Positions 13,469 to 20,924 of a stretch of 36,795 nt of DNA are shown piece by piece. Both the position numbers and the translations under genes were made by a program. The notes under the pieces were generated by a model. That model did not search any database and had not been told where the DNA came from. It saw only the letters and a list, made by a program, of their open reading frames with translations. The stretch's first letter is position 1, and each line of letters starts with the position of its first letter. Location of the stretch: the NCBI RefSeq assembly GCF_030015065.1, contig NZ_JAIVFN010000034.1:1-36795 (forward strand), read 5' to 3'. Origin of the DNA: Xanthobacter autotrophicus (GTDB lineage: Bacteria > Pseudomonadota > Alphaproteobacteria > Rhizobiales > Xanthobacteraceae).

Positions 13469-13486
13469 AATTAGATCATTGCCAAA
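13458..13486. repeat. Tandem repeat duplicating the -24 element
   Basis: GATCATTGCCAAA occurs at 13458-13470 and again at 13474-13486, a 16-base period. The second copy runs into the 3' end of the DUF3024 gene, whose TGA stop lies within it. Only the first copy has a correctly spaced -12. Confidence 0.8.
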
Positions 13487-13805
13487 ATTTGCGTTCGCTA
13501 TCGTCATTGAGGAGGTCGAGCACCTCCTTCAGCCGCTCGTGGATACTGTCGAGTTCCCACAGCCGGGTGCCGTGGTTCTTGCGGAACAGCTGCCACGCGC
13601 CCTCGTCCGCATCGAACAGCAGGAGCGCGATATCGACGATGCCGCCTTCCGGGTCCACATTGCGCGAGCAGCACGCGCTTTCAATACGATACCCGCCCTC
13701 CGTGGCAAGCACGCGAGGCGTGACATAGCGATAGCGCTTGCGCGCCTTGATGGCGCGCTCGATGCGCTTCTTGTCGAGATCGTTCGGATGAGCGGGCAGC
13801 CTCAT
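13476..13805 (-). CDS. DUF3024 domain protein
   Basis: This 109-aa protein begins MRLPAHPNDLDKKRIERAIK and contains the features of the DUF3024 family: a basic N-terminal helix (ARKRYRYVTPRV), a beta segment GYRIESACCSRNVDP, and a C-terminal acidic helix. Its C-terminus KFWQ stops within the duplicated promoter element. The biochemical function of the family is unknown, but it recurs near nifZ in several proteobacteria. The ATG at 13805 has a GAGACGAG ribosome-like site; the upstream open-frame extension is arginine-rich non-coding sequence. It follows nifZ by 44 bases in the same direction. Confidence 0.75.
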   Translation of the reverse strand: MRLPAHPNDLDKKRIERAIKARKRYRYVTPRVLATEGGYRIESACCSRNVDPEGGIVDIALLLFDADEGAWQLFRKNHGTRLWELDSIHERLKEVLDLLNDDSERKFWQ

Positions 13806-13849
13806 CGTCTCGTCTCTTTCCCTCAGGGAGCCGCCATTGCGGCCGGAGC

Positions 13850-14095
13850 CTATTCGAGCGGTTCGATTTCTTCCTCGAGGCAACCCACCACCAGGCGCTC
13901 GTTGAACTCGATGAGGTAAATGGGCGTGTTGGTGTCGGTGTGCGTCCCGACCTGCACGATCTCGCCGGTGGCGCCATGGCCCACCAGAAGAGCCTCTTCC
14001 GGCACGTCCGGATAGGAGCCGTCATTGTAGAGATCAATGAGGGTCTTGACCTTCATGCCCCACTGGTACTTCGGGTTGCGCGGCTCGAGGATCAT
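13850..14095 (-). CDS. nifZ: NifZ-family protein, short copy
   Basis: The 81-aa protein has a NifZ-domain pattern: KVKTLIDLYNDGSYPD near the N-terminus, a Gly-rich HGATGEIVQVGTH turn and a closing IYLIEFNERLVVGCLEEE strand, ending IEPLE. It is shorter than the usual NifZ and probably a second NifZ-domain protein. NifZ is needed for P-cluster maturation of the MoFe protein. The ATG at 14095 overlaps the upstream nifZ stop by four bases (ATGA), indicating translational coupling. The Cys in VVGCLEE is at a position conserved in NifZ relatives. Confidence 0.8.
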   Translation of the reverse strand: MILEPRNPKYQWGMKVKTLIDLYNDGSYPDVPEEALLVGHGATGEIVQVGTHTDTNTPIYLIEFNERLVVGCLEEEIEPLE

Positions 14096-14418
14096 GCTTT
14101 GGGTGCTCCGGGCATAGGGGGCAGGGGAATGTCTTCTTCGTCGCGCGGGATCGCGCTTTCGAGTTCCTTGCGCTTCATGCCGACGCGATTGCCGCTCTCA
14201 GTGAACTCCACACCGTAAATGTAGAACTGCTGAAGGAAGGTCCCGATGGAGACGACATAGCCGATCTCGCCTTTTTTCGCGAGAATCTCGCCGATTTCCT
14301 TGCCGGCATACGTCCCGTCATTGCGGATGACGCGCTTTGCCTTCACCTTTTCGCCGAAGTTGAAGTAAGGCGGTTCGGAAACCTCGACCACATCGCTATC
14401 ACGAACAATGTTGCTCAT
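14092..14418 (-). CDS. nifZ: NifZ, MoFe protein P-cluster maturation factor
   Basis: This 108-aa protein has the classic NifZ core: FNFGEKVKAKRVIRNDGTYAG, then a GEIGYVVSIGTFLQQFYIYGVEF stretch ending VGMKRKELE. NifZ acts after NifH to mature the second P-cluster half in the apo-MoFe protein. It overlaps LRV copy 2 by four bases upstream and the short NifZ by four bases downstream, a tightly coupled LRV-nifZ-nifZ unit. Having two NifZ-domain genes in tandem is less common than one. The proline-rich C-terminus is probably disordered. Confidence 0.92.
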   Translation of the reverse strand: MSNIVRDSDVVEVSEPPYFNFGEKVKAKRVIRNDGTYAGKEIGEILAKKGEIGYVVSIGTFLQQFYIYGVEFTESGNRVGMKRKELESAIPRDEEDIPLPPMPGAPKA

Positions 14419-15194
14419 AGCGGCATCTCCCTTACAAGCTCCCCTCCCGCCTGCACGCGGGAGCGGGCGACCTCGCGCACGAAGTCGTCGTCGTCATCGA
14501 TGAGCTGGGACACGTGGGCGGGCGCGATGCGGCTCGCCACCTCGTAGCGCACCCGCCAGTCCGGATCGGCGACGAGCGCGGAGAGAAGGTCGGGCGCAAG
14601 GCGCTGGGCCACTTCAAGGCGGACCTGCGCGCTCCTGTCATTGACCATGCACAGGAGCCATTCGGCCGGCAGGCGCTGGGCCACCACCCGGCGAACCTCG
14701 GCCTCCGGGTCGTCCACCATGCGCGACAGCAGTGGCGGCGCGATACGGCGCGCCACCACGAGGCGCACATAATAGTCCTCATCCGCCATCATGGGCGTGA
14801 GGTCGGCATCCTCCAGCAGCGACACGATGCGGATCCGCACTTCCCGGTGCGGATCGTAGCGCAACGGGAGGATCTTGGTCTTCGGCAGGCGCCGCGCCGC
14901 ATTCCAGCGCACCGTCTCCTCGGGGTCATTGAGGAGCGGGGGCAGGACAAACACGTCCGCGTGCTTGGCTGCTATGGCGCGCACCTCGAAATGATCGTGC
15001 CGCACATAGGAATTGGCGAGGGACGGATTCCAGTTGAAGAAACGATCTATGCGCCGGGCGTAGCGGTCGTTCACGCAAGCCCGTCGCAGACGGCATTTAC
15101 CCTCCGCCAGGAGGTCCTGGTGGGCGCACGAGGAGCAATCAACGTCTTCCCCGAGCCAGGTCTTGGCTTCGTCGATGTCGTCTTCAGTCGTCAT
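14415..15194 (-). CDS. 4Fe-4S LRV protein, copy 2
   Basis: The 259-aa protein shares the N-terminal C-x2-C-x10-C-x5-C motif (C20, C23, C34, C40) and the RIDRFFNWNPSLANSYVRHDHFEVRAIAAKH region with the copy at 425-1195. It then has LRV repeats of the form DPxxxVRxxVAxRL. It overlaps the TPR gene by 11 bases and nifZ by four, so the three are co-translated. Two copies on opposite strands of one cluster suggest gene duplication followed by separate recruitment. The function is uncertain. The ATG at 15194 is preceded by AGGACG. Confidence 0.88.
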   Translation of the reverse strand: MTTEDDIDEAKTWLGEDVDCSSCAHQDLLAEGKCRLRRACVNDRYARRIDRFFNWNPSLANSYVRHDHFEVRAIAAKHADVFVLPPLLNDPEETVRWNAARRLPKTKILPLRYDPHREVRIRIVSLLEDADLTPMMADEDYYVRLVVARRIAPPLLSRMVDDPEAEVRRVVAQRLPAEWLLCMVNDRSAQVRLEVAQRLAPDLLSALVADPDWRVRYEVASRIAPAHVSQLIDDDDDFVREVARSRVQAGGELVREMPL

Positions 15195-15729
15195 CGTCCT
15201 GCCCTGCCCTGTTCAGCACATCAAGCAAGAGCTTCGCACCGATCTTGTCGGTGGGATCGAGCTCCAGCAGCTTCATCACCGCGGCCCGCCCCTCCTCAAG
15301 ATCGCCGAGGCGCATGTTGAGGTAGGCGTAGCCTTTCAGCGTAAACAGGAAGAAGCGCGGCATCAGCCGGTCGTAGCGGGAGAACTCCGCGTCCTCGGCC
15401 CGCACGTCCCGCCAGTCGGCCGGCAGATTGGTCTCCCGCTGAGCCTTGGAGAGGCACTCCCTCGCCACCTCCAGGCATTCCCGGAGCCGGCCCTTGTAGA
15501 AATAGAAACGGTAGAGACCGATCAGAACCGCCGCATGGCCCGGCGCCAGCGCCTCAGCCTGCCGCAGATGGGCTTCCGCAACTTCGTCCTGTTGGTAGGA
15601 AAGGCCGGCTTCCCACAGATGATACTGCGCGTCCTCCGGTAGCCCTCCCCCCATCACGGCGCTCGCCAGGAGCGCCTCGGGGGTGAGGAAATCCGGTTCG
15701 CCCGAAACCTGCGAGCCTTCCATTCCCAT
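15184..15729 (-). CDS. TPR-repeat protein, copy 2
   Basis: The 181-aa protein (start at 15729, or 15723 with better ribosome-site spacing) has TPR helices in AHLRQAEALAPGHAAVLIGLYRF, YKGRLRECLEVARECL and YLNMRLGDLEEGRAAVMKLLELDP. It is 22 residues longer than the other copy at 8508-8987 and shares its middle tryptophan-containing insert. TPR-containing proteins are scaffolds; an interaction with NifZ or the LRV protein translated immediately after is plausible. It overlaps LRV copy 2 by 11 bases. It follows iscA after a large hairpin. Confidence 0.75.
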   Translation of the reverse strand: MGMEGSQVSGEPDFLTPEALLASAVMGGGLPEDAQYHLWEAGLSYQQDEVAEAHLRQAEALAPGHAAVLIGLYRFYFYKGRLRECLEVARECLSKAQRETNLPADWRDVRAEDAEFSRYDRLMPRFFLFTLKGYAYLNMRLGDLEEGRAAVMKLLELDPTDKIGAKLLLDVLNRAGQDDDD

Positions 15730-15773
15730 CCCCTTACTTCCCTCTGCAGCCCTCCGACCGGGAGCCGGCTGCG

Positions 15774-15823
15774 CGTGACGCTTGTCCGGGACGGGGACGC
15801 CGCCCCGGACAAGAAGCGTCACG
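15774..15823. terminator. Hairpin between iscA and the TPR gene
   Basis: A 17-bp stem with a 3-base bulge (15774-15790 with 15804-15823) lies immediately after the iscA stop. No U-tract; it could reduce read-through from iscA into the TPR gene or act as a processing site. Confidence 0.55.
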
Positions 15824-15825
15824 AT

Positions 15826-16140
15826 TCAGTGCGTGTGCGAGCTGCAGGTGGTCGCCTTCGGATCCTGGAACACCAGGCCGGTCTTGGCAGCGGTATCGGT
15901 GAAGTCGATGGTGACGCCATCGAGCAGCAGGCGGCTTTCCGCCGGCAGGAACAGCTTCAGGCCGTCCTTCTCCACCACCGCATCACCCGGCGCAGGCTCC
16001 TGGAGCACCGCGATGTCGGCATTGAGCCCCGAGCATCCACCGGGGGTCACATGCATCCGGAAACCGGCGCTCGGACCACCGTCGGCCATGATCATCATGC
16101 GGATGAAACGCTGGGCCGAACGGGTCATCGTGAAGTTCAT
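15826..16140 (-). CDS. A-type Fe-S carrier (IscA family), copy 2
   Basis: The 104-aa protein has the IscA fold: FRMHVTPGGCSGLNADIAV contains the first cysteine C36, then VTIDF and a C-terminal QDPKATTCSSHTH. A typical IscA ends CGCG with two cysteines; here only C99 remains and the second is a Ser, followed by a His-rich tail. It probably still binds iron or clusters but with altered chemistry. It sits 11 bases after fdxN, in the nifB operon. The copy at 21356 is canonical (CSCG), so this one is the diverged partner. Confidence 0.88.
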   Translation of the reverse strand: MNFTMTRSAQRFIRMMIMADGGPSAGFRMHVTPGGCSGLNADIAVLQEPAPGDAVVEKDGLKLFLPAESRLLLDGVTIDFTDTAAKTGLVFQDPKATTCSSHTH

Positions 16141-16151
16141 CGCGTCTCTCC

Positions 16152-16376
16152 TTACGCGGTGGGCTGATAGCGGGGATATGCGTTGTCGATGACGCAGGTA
16201 TCGTCCACCGGGCAGACCGCCGCGCACTGGGGCACGTCGAAGTGACCGATGCACTCGGTGCACTTCTTCGGGTCGATCACGAACGTCCCGTTCTTCTCCG
16301 AAATGGCCACGTTGGGGCACTCCGGCTCACAGGCCGAGCAGCTCGTGCACTGCGACGCCACGATTTTCAACGTCAT
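16152..16376 (-). CDS. fdxN: FdxN, 2[4Fe-4S] ferredoxin
   Basis: This 74-aa ferredoxin has two clusters: C10-x2-C13-x2-C16-x3-C20 and C39-x2-C42-x8-C51-x3-C55, the longer spacing being typical of nif ferredoxins. FdxN delivers electrons to nitrogenase reductase or to NifB in many diazotrophs, and its position right after nifB is conserved. AAGGAG lies 8 bases upstream of the ATG at 16376. A GC-rich hairpin at 16447-16479 separates it from nifB. The C-terminus ends AYPRYQPTA, a family feature. Confidence 0.95.
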   Translation of the reverse strand: MTLKIVASQCTSCSACEPECPNVAISEKNGTFVIDPKKCTECIGHFDVPQCAAVCPVDDTCVIDNAYPRYQPTA

Positions 16377-16446
16377 GGGATGCTCCTTTGATGCCGAGCG
16401 CGCGATCTGATCGGCAGGACGGTCGGTTTGCTTCAACTTGCTGGCA

Positions 16447-16479
16447 GATCCGCCCGGGCCCTTTCAAGCCGGGCGGATC
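16447..16479. terminator. Hairpin in the nifB-fdxN gap
   Basis: GATCCGCCCGG pairs with CCGGGCGGATC around an 11-base loop. Being inside an operon without a U-run, it more likely tunes relative mRNA stability than ends transcription. Confidence 0.5.
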
Positions 16480-16497
16480 CAGATCCTGATGCCTCGT

Positions 16498-18060
16498 TCA
16501 GGCCGCGTTGATGAGGGCGCCTTGACGGATCTCGGCGTCGCCGCGCACCACGTGCTCGATCTCGCCGGTCTTCACCTTGTTGAGGTATTCCTTGAACCAG
16601 GTGATGGCCGACTTCTCGATGAACTCGTGGGCGAACCCGTCCACCGGCTCGATACCGGCCTTGACGAGGTCGGCCTTCGGGCAGCCGCCGATCTTCGCCA
16701 CGAACACCGCATGGCAGTCGTTGATGGCGCGGATGATGGTCTCGAGGCTGTCCTCCTCGCCGTAGCCGCCCTGGCAATACAGGTCGACGCGGCGATGGCC
16801 GACGAACTTGGCGCCGCCGGTGGAGAGCTCCCACACCTGGAACTCCTTGGCGTGGCCGAAGTGCTCGTTGATGAGGCCCGAGCCCTTGGTGGCCACGGCG
16901 ACGAGAAGCTTGATGTCGCTCTGCTCGCCGGCGAGAGCCTCCAGCTCCTCCTGCTTCGCGGCCACCTTGGCCACGCGCTCTTCCTCGACCAGGGCCTGGT
17001 AGGCCTTGCGGCTTTCGAGGTCGTAATTGACCTCCATGGCCATGATCTTGTCGGTGGTGAACTCGGCGGAGCGGTCCTCACCGAGGAGGCCCACCGCGTC
17101 GGCGCGGCACTGGCGGCAGTGGCGCATCATGTTCATCTCGCCCTCGCACTCGTCCTGGAGCGCCTTGAGCTCCTGGGCGGTCGGGCCGCGCTGGCCGTTA
17201 AGGCCGAACACGGTGCCGTGCTCCGGGGAGGAGATGAGCGGCATGATGTTGTGCAGGAACGCGCCGCGGGACTTCACCGCCCGGTTCACTTCAACGAGGT
17301 GCTTGTCGTTGATGCCGGGGATCATCACCGAGTTGACCTTGCAGAGAATGCCACGCTCGGTAAGCATTTCCAGGCCCAGCATCTGCCGGTCGGTGAGGAG
17401 CTTGGCGGCCTCGTAGCCGGTGTAGCGCTTGTGCTTCCAGAACACCCACGGATAGATCTTCGCGCCGACTTCCGGGTCCACCATGTTGATGGTGATGGTC
17501 ACGTGGTCGACGTTGAAGCCGGCGATGGTGTCCACATGGTCGGGCAGGGCCAGGCCGTTGGTGGACAGGCAGAGCTTGATGTCGGGGGCAGTCCGGTTGA
17601 TCAGCTCGAAGGTCTGGAAGGTCTTCTCCGGATTGGCCAGCGGGTCGCCGGGGCCGGCGATGCCAAGCACGGTCATCTGCGGGATGGTGGAGGCGACCGC
17701 GAGCACCTTCTTCGCCGCCTGCTGGGGGCTCAGCTTCTCGGAGACCACGCCGGGGCGGGATTCATTCGCGCAATCATACTTGCGATTGCAGTAGTTGCAC
17801 TGGATGTTGCAGGCGGGCGCGACCGCAACGTGCATACGCGCATAGTGGTGATGGGCTTCTTCACTGTAGCAGGGATGGTTCTTCACCTTTTCCCAGATCT
17901 CGGTGGGCAGGTCGCCCTGGCCGGCGGACGAACCGCAGCTGGCCTTGCCCGAACCACCGGAGGTGCCGCAGCCCTGGTGTTCCGCCTTGGCCTGCATGAC
18001 CTCGGCGAGCTTGTCGGCCATACCGACTTCGGTCGTCTCGTGCTGTGTCGACGCGTGCAT
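16498..18060 (-). CDS. nifB: NifB, FeMo-cofactor core synthase (radical SAM plus NifX-like domain)
   Basis: This 520-aa protein makes NifB-co, the Fe8S9C core of FeMo-co. The radical SAM motif is CNIQCNYC (C84, C88, C91), and HPC with C64 is also conserved. A NifX-like domain runs from about residue 390 ([23 protein letters not shown]) to the end. The start at 18060 is chosen over an upstream one because a sigma54 promoter at 18116-18130 puts the transcript start near 18105, and GAGGAG lies 7 bases upstream. It heads an operon running through fdxN and iscA. The leading 45 residues are Gly/Ser-rich. Confidence 0.98.
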   Translation of the reverse strand: MHASTQHETTEVGMADKLAEVMQAKAEHQGCGTSGGSGKASCGSSAGQGDLPTEIWEKVKNHPCYSEEAHHHYARMHVAVAPACNIQCNYCNRKYDCANESRPGVVSEKLSPQQAAKKVLAVASTIPQMTVLGIAGPGDPLANPEKTFQTFELINRTAPDIKLCLSTNGLALPDHVDTIAGFNVDHVTITINMVDPEVGAKIYPWVFWKHKRYTGYEAAKLLTDRQMLGLEMLTERGILCKVNSVMIPGINDKHLVEVNRAVKSRGAFLHNIMPLISSPEHGTVFGLNGQRGPTAQELKALQDECEGEMNMMRHCRQCRADAVGLLGEDRSAEFTTDKIMAMEVNYDLESRKAYQALVEEERVAKVAAKQEELEALAGEQSDIKLLVAVATKGSGLINEHFGHAKEFQVWELSTGGAKFVGHRRVDLYCQGGYGEEDSLETIIRAINDCHAVFVAKIGGCPKADLVKAGIEPVDGFAHEFIEKSAITWFKEYLNKVKTGEIEHVVRGDAEIRQGALINAA

Positions 18061-18115
18061 GAAACTGCTCCTCGCTTCCAGCAGGATCCTCAAAAAAATC
18101 CTTGGCCCTGGATGA

Positions 18116-18130
18116 GCAACTGGCGTGCCA
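18116..18130 (-). promoter_or_regulatory. Sigma54 promoter of nifB
   Basis: The minus strand reads TGGCAC-GCCAG-TTGC, a perfect -24/-12 consensus. It fixes the nifB start at 18060, since the longer frame would begin almost at the transcription start. Confidence 0.93.
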
Positions 18131-18186
18131 GCGTGACATAGGGAAAATACGTAATGAAATTCAGCAGCTTATGAAATCGAGCCAGC

Positions 18187-18202
18187 TGTAGGCTTGCCAA
18201 CA
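18187..18202. promoter_or_regulatory. NifA site, nifB proximal
   Basis: Exact TGT-N10-ACA, about 60 bases upstream of the -24 box of nifB. Confidence 0.8.
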
Positions 18203-18224
18203 CCCACAGAACGGGTGAACGACA

Positions 18225-18240
18225 TGTTGGAAAAGTTACA
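18225..18240. promoter_or_regulatory. NifA site, nifB distal
   Basis: A second exact TGT-N10-ACA, 22 bases beyond the proximal site. Paired NifA sites upstream of nifB are typical. Confidence 0.8.
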
Positions 18241-18279
18241 TGCTCCAACGTTGGGTTTCGGCCGGATTCGGCGCAGACA

Positions 18280-18293
18280 TTGATCTTGATCAA
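18280..18293. promoter_or_regulatory. FixK/FNR box
   Basis: TTGAT-CTTG-ATCAA is a perfect FixK/FNR half-site pair, 150 bases upstream of the nifB -24 element. Adding oxygen-responsive control to a NifA promoter is unusual; no separate sigma70 promoter is evident. Confidence 0.75.
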
Positions 18294-18331
18294 TGCGGTG
18301 CGGAAAACGCCAGCCATCCCACAGAAACGAA

Positions 18332-18361
18332 GAGAGCATGTCCGGGAACGGACATGCTCTC
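18332..18361 (-). terminator. Terminator of the iscA-nifU-nifS-nifT-SIR2 operon
   Basis: GAGAGCATGTCCG pairs with its complement across a GGAA loop (18332-18344 with 18349-18361), 23 bases past the stop at 18385; the minus-strand sequence after it is T-rich. Confidence 0.75.
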
Positions 18362-18384
18362 CAAAGACGTTGGAACTGAAAAGA

Positions 18385-19254
18385 TCAGGCGGCCGACGTG
18401 ATGATGTCCACCGCCTTGGGCAGCGCCATGGCGATGGGCGTGATGCCGTGGGTCAGGAGGAAGCGCAGCTCGTTCTTGGTCAGGACCTCTTCGTCCACGA
18501 TGGCGAAGTGCGGCAGGCGGGAACGCTTCGTGATCTGCCGCGCGTAGGTGCGAAGCATCTGGTCGTGGAAGCGGCAGCCGAGGAACAGGAAGCTGCGCTC
18601 GGTACGCCGGTTCTTCACCACGTCGGGGATCGGCGTCTGGATGTCGATCTCGGTCAGAACCTCGACATAGTCGGCGTCGGAGATCAGCCAGTTCTTGGCC
18701 GGCGCGACGCTGCCATGGGGCTTGTAGAGCACGGTCTGCCAGGTCTCCGCCGTGGCGCGGTCGCTCTCCTTGCCGTCGGCGTCGTAGAAGCGGTACCAGC
18801 GATCCTCGCCGATGCCGGCTCGGGTGATGCCCTGCACCTCGCCCCAGCCGGTGCTGCCGGCAAGGGCTGCACGCATGGCCCCGTCATACCAGGTGTCCAC
18901 GATCATCGGCAGCTTGAGGCCGGCGAGGAAGGTGTGGATCGGCAGCGGCGCCACCTCGGGCCCGAAGGCCTCGGCCATGAGCGCCGAAACGGTGTTGCGG
19001 TGCTTCATGCTCTCGATGTGCTGGGCGGCGGTCCAGGCATTGCCCTTGGCCCGCTTGGGCAGCGCCACCTTGGTGCCGAAGAAGACCGAGAGGGCTTCCG
19101 GGGTGGTCGGGATGGCGGGCGGCGACAGATCGAGAAGGCCGGGCCCCAGATAAGGCACGACCTTGCCCGCAACGAGCTCCGCCGCCACGTCCTTCAGGAC
19201 GGCTTCGGCGTCGGCGAGCTTCAGCGTCTCAATATTGGCGACGGAAATATTCAT
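18385..19254 (-). CDS. SIR2-like family protein in the nif operon
   Basis: This 289-aa protein resembles the SIR2-like (SIR2_2) family. [12 protein letters not shown] is the Rossmann start with a changed Gly-rich motif, TWYDGAM and YKPHGSV mark the NAD-binding region, and [14 protein letters not shown] corresponds to the conserved FLGxSxxD end. Classic sirtuins deacylate lysine with NAD; defence-type SIR2 proteins hydrolyse NAD. Here it follows nifT by six bases, its ribosome site lying inside nifT, so a nif-related role is likely but unproven. It may be a nucleotide sensor. It ends with a good terminator at 18332. Confidence 0.75.
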   Translation of the reverse strand: MNISVANIETLKLADAEAVLKDVAAELVAGKVVPYLGPGLLDLSPPAIPTTPEALSVFFGTKVALPKRAKGNAWTAAQHIESMKHRNTVSALMAEAFGPEVAPLPIHTFLAGLKLPMIVDTWYDGAMRAALAGSTGWGEVQGITRAGIGEDRWYRFYDADGKESDRATAETWQTVLYKPHGSVAPAKNWLISDADYVEVLTEIDIQTPIPDVVKNRRTERSFLFLGCRFHDQMLRTYARQITKRSRLPHFAIVDEEVLTKNELRFLLTHGITPIAMALPKAVDIITSAA

Positions 19255-19260
19255 GTCAGG

Positions 19261-19476
19261 TCACTCCTCCTCGCCGCGCTTCTTCGCGTTCACGGTGATG
19301 GGGAGGGTCGTGCCCTCGGCCATCTCCGGCAGATCAAGCACCCAGCCGTTGGCGATCTTGATCCAGCCGCCCCACAGGGTCTCGTGCTCGGTCTCGACGA
19401 TCGGCTCCTCAAGGTCCTTTTTGGGAACGTAGATGGACAGCCCCATCTCCGGAGAACGGCGAATCATAATCTTCAT
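19261..19476 (-). CDS. nifT: NifT/FixU family protein
   Basis: The 71-aa protein matches NifT: MKIMIRRSPEMGLSIYVPKKDLEEPI, then WGGWIKIANGWVLDLPEM and a basic-acidic end. NifT is small, conserved in nif clusters and without assigned biochemistry. GAGGAG is placed 8 bases before the ATG at 19476. It is separated from nifS by about 200 bases containing the 18-base tandem repeat, and the SIR2-like gene begins 6 bases after its stop. Confidence 0.93.
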   Translation of the reverse strand: MKIMIRRSPEMGLSIYVPKKDLEEPIVETEHETLWGGWIKIANGWVLDLPEMAEGTTLPITVNAKKRGEEE

Positions 19477-19648
19477 ACAACTGGCTCCTCGATCGGGCGG
19501 GGCTCGCCGCTATGACCCGCGCCGACATCCCTGCGATGTCGTTCGTGGACGGTCCTCGTGCGCGCGACGACCGCCCAGGCGGTCGGCATCGGGCACGCAT
19601 GTTCGGGGGAGAGGGTGACGTGCGCCGGCACGCCCGCGCCATCGCCGC

Positions 19649-19684
19649 ATCCGGGTGCGAGGCTAGATCCGGGTGCGAGGCTAG
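19649..19684. repeat. Perfect 18-base tandem duplication at the nifS 3' end
   Basis: ATCCGGGTGCGAGGCTAG occurs twice in a row (19649-19666 and 19667-19684). The second copy includes the nifS stop codon, so nifS is followed by a second in-frame TAG 18 bases later. Confidence 0.9.
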
Positions 19685-20901
19685 ACATGGCCGGCCACGG
19701 GCGCGCCTTCCGCACCCTCCCGCCCGAGCCAGGCCGGCGACATGGCGCGCAGGCGCGAGACGATCTCCGGCAACGCCTCCAGCACCCGGTCCACATCCTC
19801 GCCGGTATTCTCACGGGAGAGCGAGAGGCGCAGCGCGCCGTGCAGCGCCGTGGACGGCAGGTTCATCGCCCGCAGCACGTGGGACGGCTCGGTGGAGCCG
19901 GAGGTGCAGGCGGAACCCGTGGAGGCGGCGATGCCGACCTTGTTGAGATTATGCAGCACCGCCTCGCCGTCCAGATATTCGAACGCGATGTTGGCGGTGT
20001 TCGGCAGGCGGTTGTCGGCGTCGCCGTTGAGCAGCGCGTGGCTCACCTGCTGGAGGATGCCCTGCTCGAGCCGGTCGCGCAACGCCTTCACCCGGGTGCG
20101 CTCTTCCTCCATGTGCTGGAGTGCCAGCTCGGCGGCCATCCCGAGGCCAATGATCGCGGGCACGTTCTCGGTGCCGCCGCGCCGCCCGCGCTCCTGGTGG
20201 CCGCCGCGGACCAGCGGGCGGAACTTCACGCCCTTCTTCACATAAAGCGCGCCGATACCCTTCGGTCCGTGCAGCTTGTGGCCCGACAGGGACAGCATGT
20301 CGATGGCGGTCGACTTCAGGTCGATGGCGACCTTGCCCGCCGCCTGCACCGCATCGGTATGGAACAGCGCACCGGCCTGGTGCGCCAGCTCGGCCAGCTC
20401 GGCGACGGGGAACAGGGTTCCGGTCTCGTTGTTGGCCCACATGACCGAGGCGAGCGCGGTCTTCGGCGACAGCGCGCCGGCATAGGCGTCCATGTCCAGC
20501 CGGCCGTTGCGATCGACGCCGATCAGATGGACCTTGATGCCGCGCGTTTTCTCGAGATGCGCCACGAGGGTGAGAATCGCCGGATGCTCCACCGTGGTGG
20601 TGACGATCTCGTCCCGCCCCTCCTGCACCTCCAGCGCCGAAAGGATGGCCGCATTGTCGGCTTCCGTCCCGCCGGAGGTGTAGATGATCTCGTGGTCGAA
20701 GGCGGCACCAAGCAGGGCCTGGAGCTGCTTGCGCGCAGCCTTGACCGCCTCCCCGACCTTCTCGCCGAAGGCGTGTGTCGAGGAGGCGTTGCCGAAATGC
20801 TCGGAGAAGAACGGCAACATGGCCTCGACCACAGCAGGGTCGGTCCGTGTCGTCGCGTTGTTGTCGAGATAGACAGGCCGCACGGCAGCACCCCCTGGCA
20901 T
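19681..20901 (-). CDS. nifS: NifS, cysteine desulfurase
   Basis: The 406-aa PLP enzyme removes sulfur from cysteine for nitrogenase Fe-S clusters. Seen are YLDNNATTRTDP at the start, H106 in VEHPA, the PLP lysine K209 in SGHKLHGPKG, and the persulfide-forming Cys332 in STGSACTSGS. Length agrees with NifS/IscS. It follows the nfu-only nifU by 23 bases and probably continues into nifT and the SIR2-like gene. The C-terminal tail (EGAEGAPVAGHV) is extended relative to the core. The alternate upstream start is less likely. Confidence 0.97.
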   Translation of the reverse strand: MPGGAAVRPVYLDNNATTRTDPAVVEAMLPFFSEHFGNASSTHAFGEKVGEAVKAARKQLQALLGAAFDHEIIYTSGGTEADNAAILSALEVQEGRDEIVTTTVEHPAILTLVAHLEKTRGIKVHLIGVDRNGRLDMDAYAGALSPKTALASVMWANNETGTLFPVAELAELAHQAGALFHTDAVQAAGKVAIDLKSTAIDMLSLSGHKLHGPKGIGALYVKKGVKFRPLVRGGHQERGRRGGTENVPAIIGLGMAAELALQHMEEERTRVKALRDRLEQGILQQVSHALLNGDADNRLPNTANIAFEYLDGEAVLHNLNKVGIAASTGSACTSGSTEPSHVLRAMNLPSTALHGALRLSLSRENTGEDVDRVLEALPEIVSRLRAMSPAWLGREGAEGAPVAGHV

Positions 20902-20924
20902 CGTCTGGACCGAGGCGCGCCGCC

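Noticed and set aside
13550-13566. TGT-N9-ACA upstream of the 87-aa gene promoter
   Set aside because: Spacing is nine bases, not ten, and it lies within the DUF3024 coding region.
16382-16396. CGGCAT-CAAAG-GAGC on the minus strand before fdxN
   Set aside because: It overlaps the ribosome site and the -12 is poor; fdxN is more simply read from the nifB promoter.
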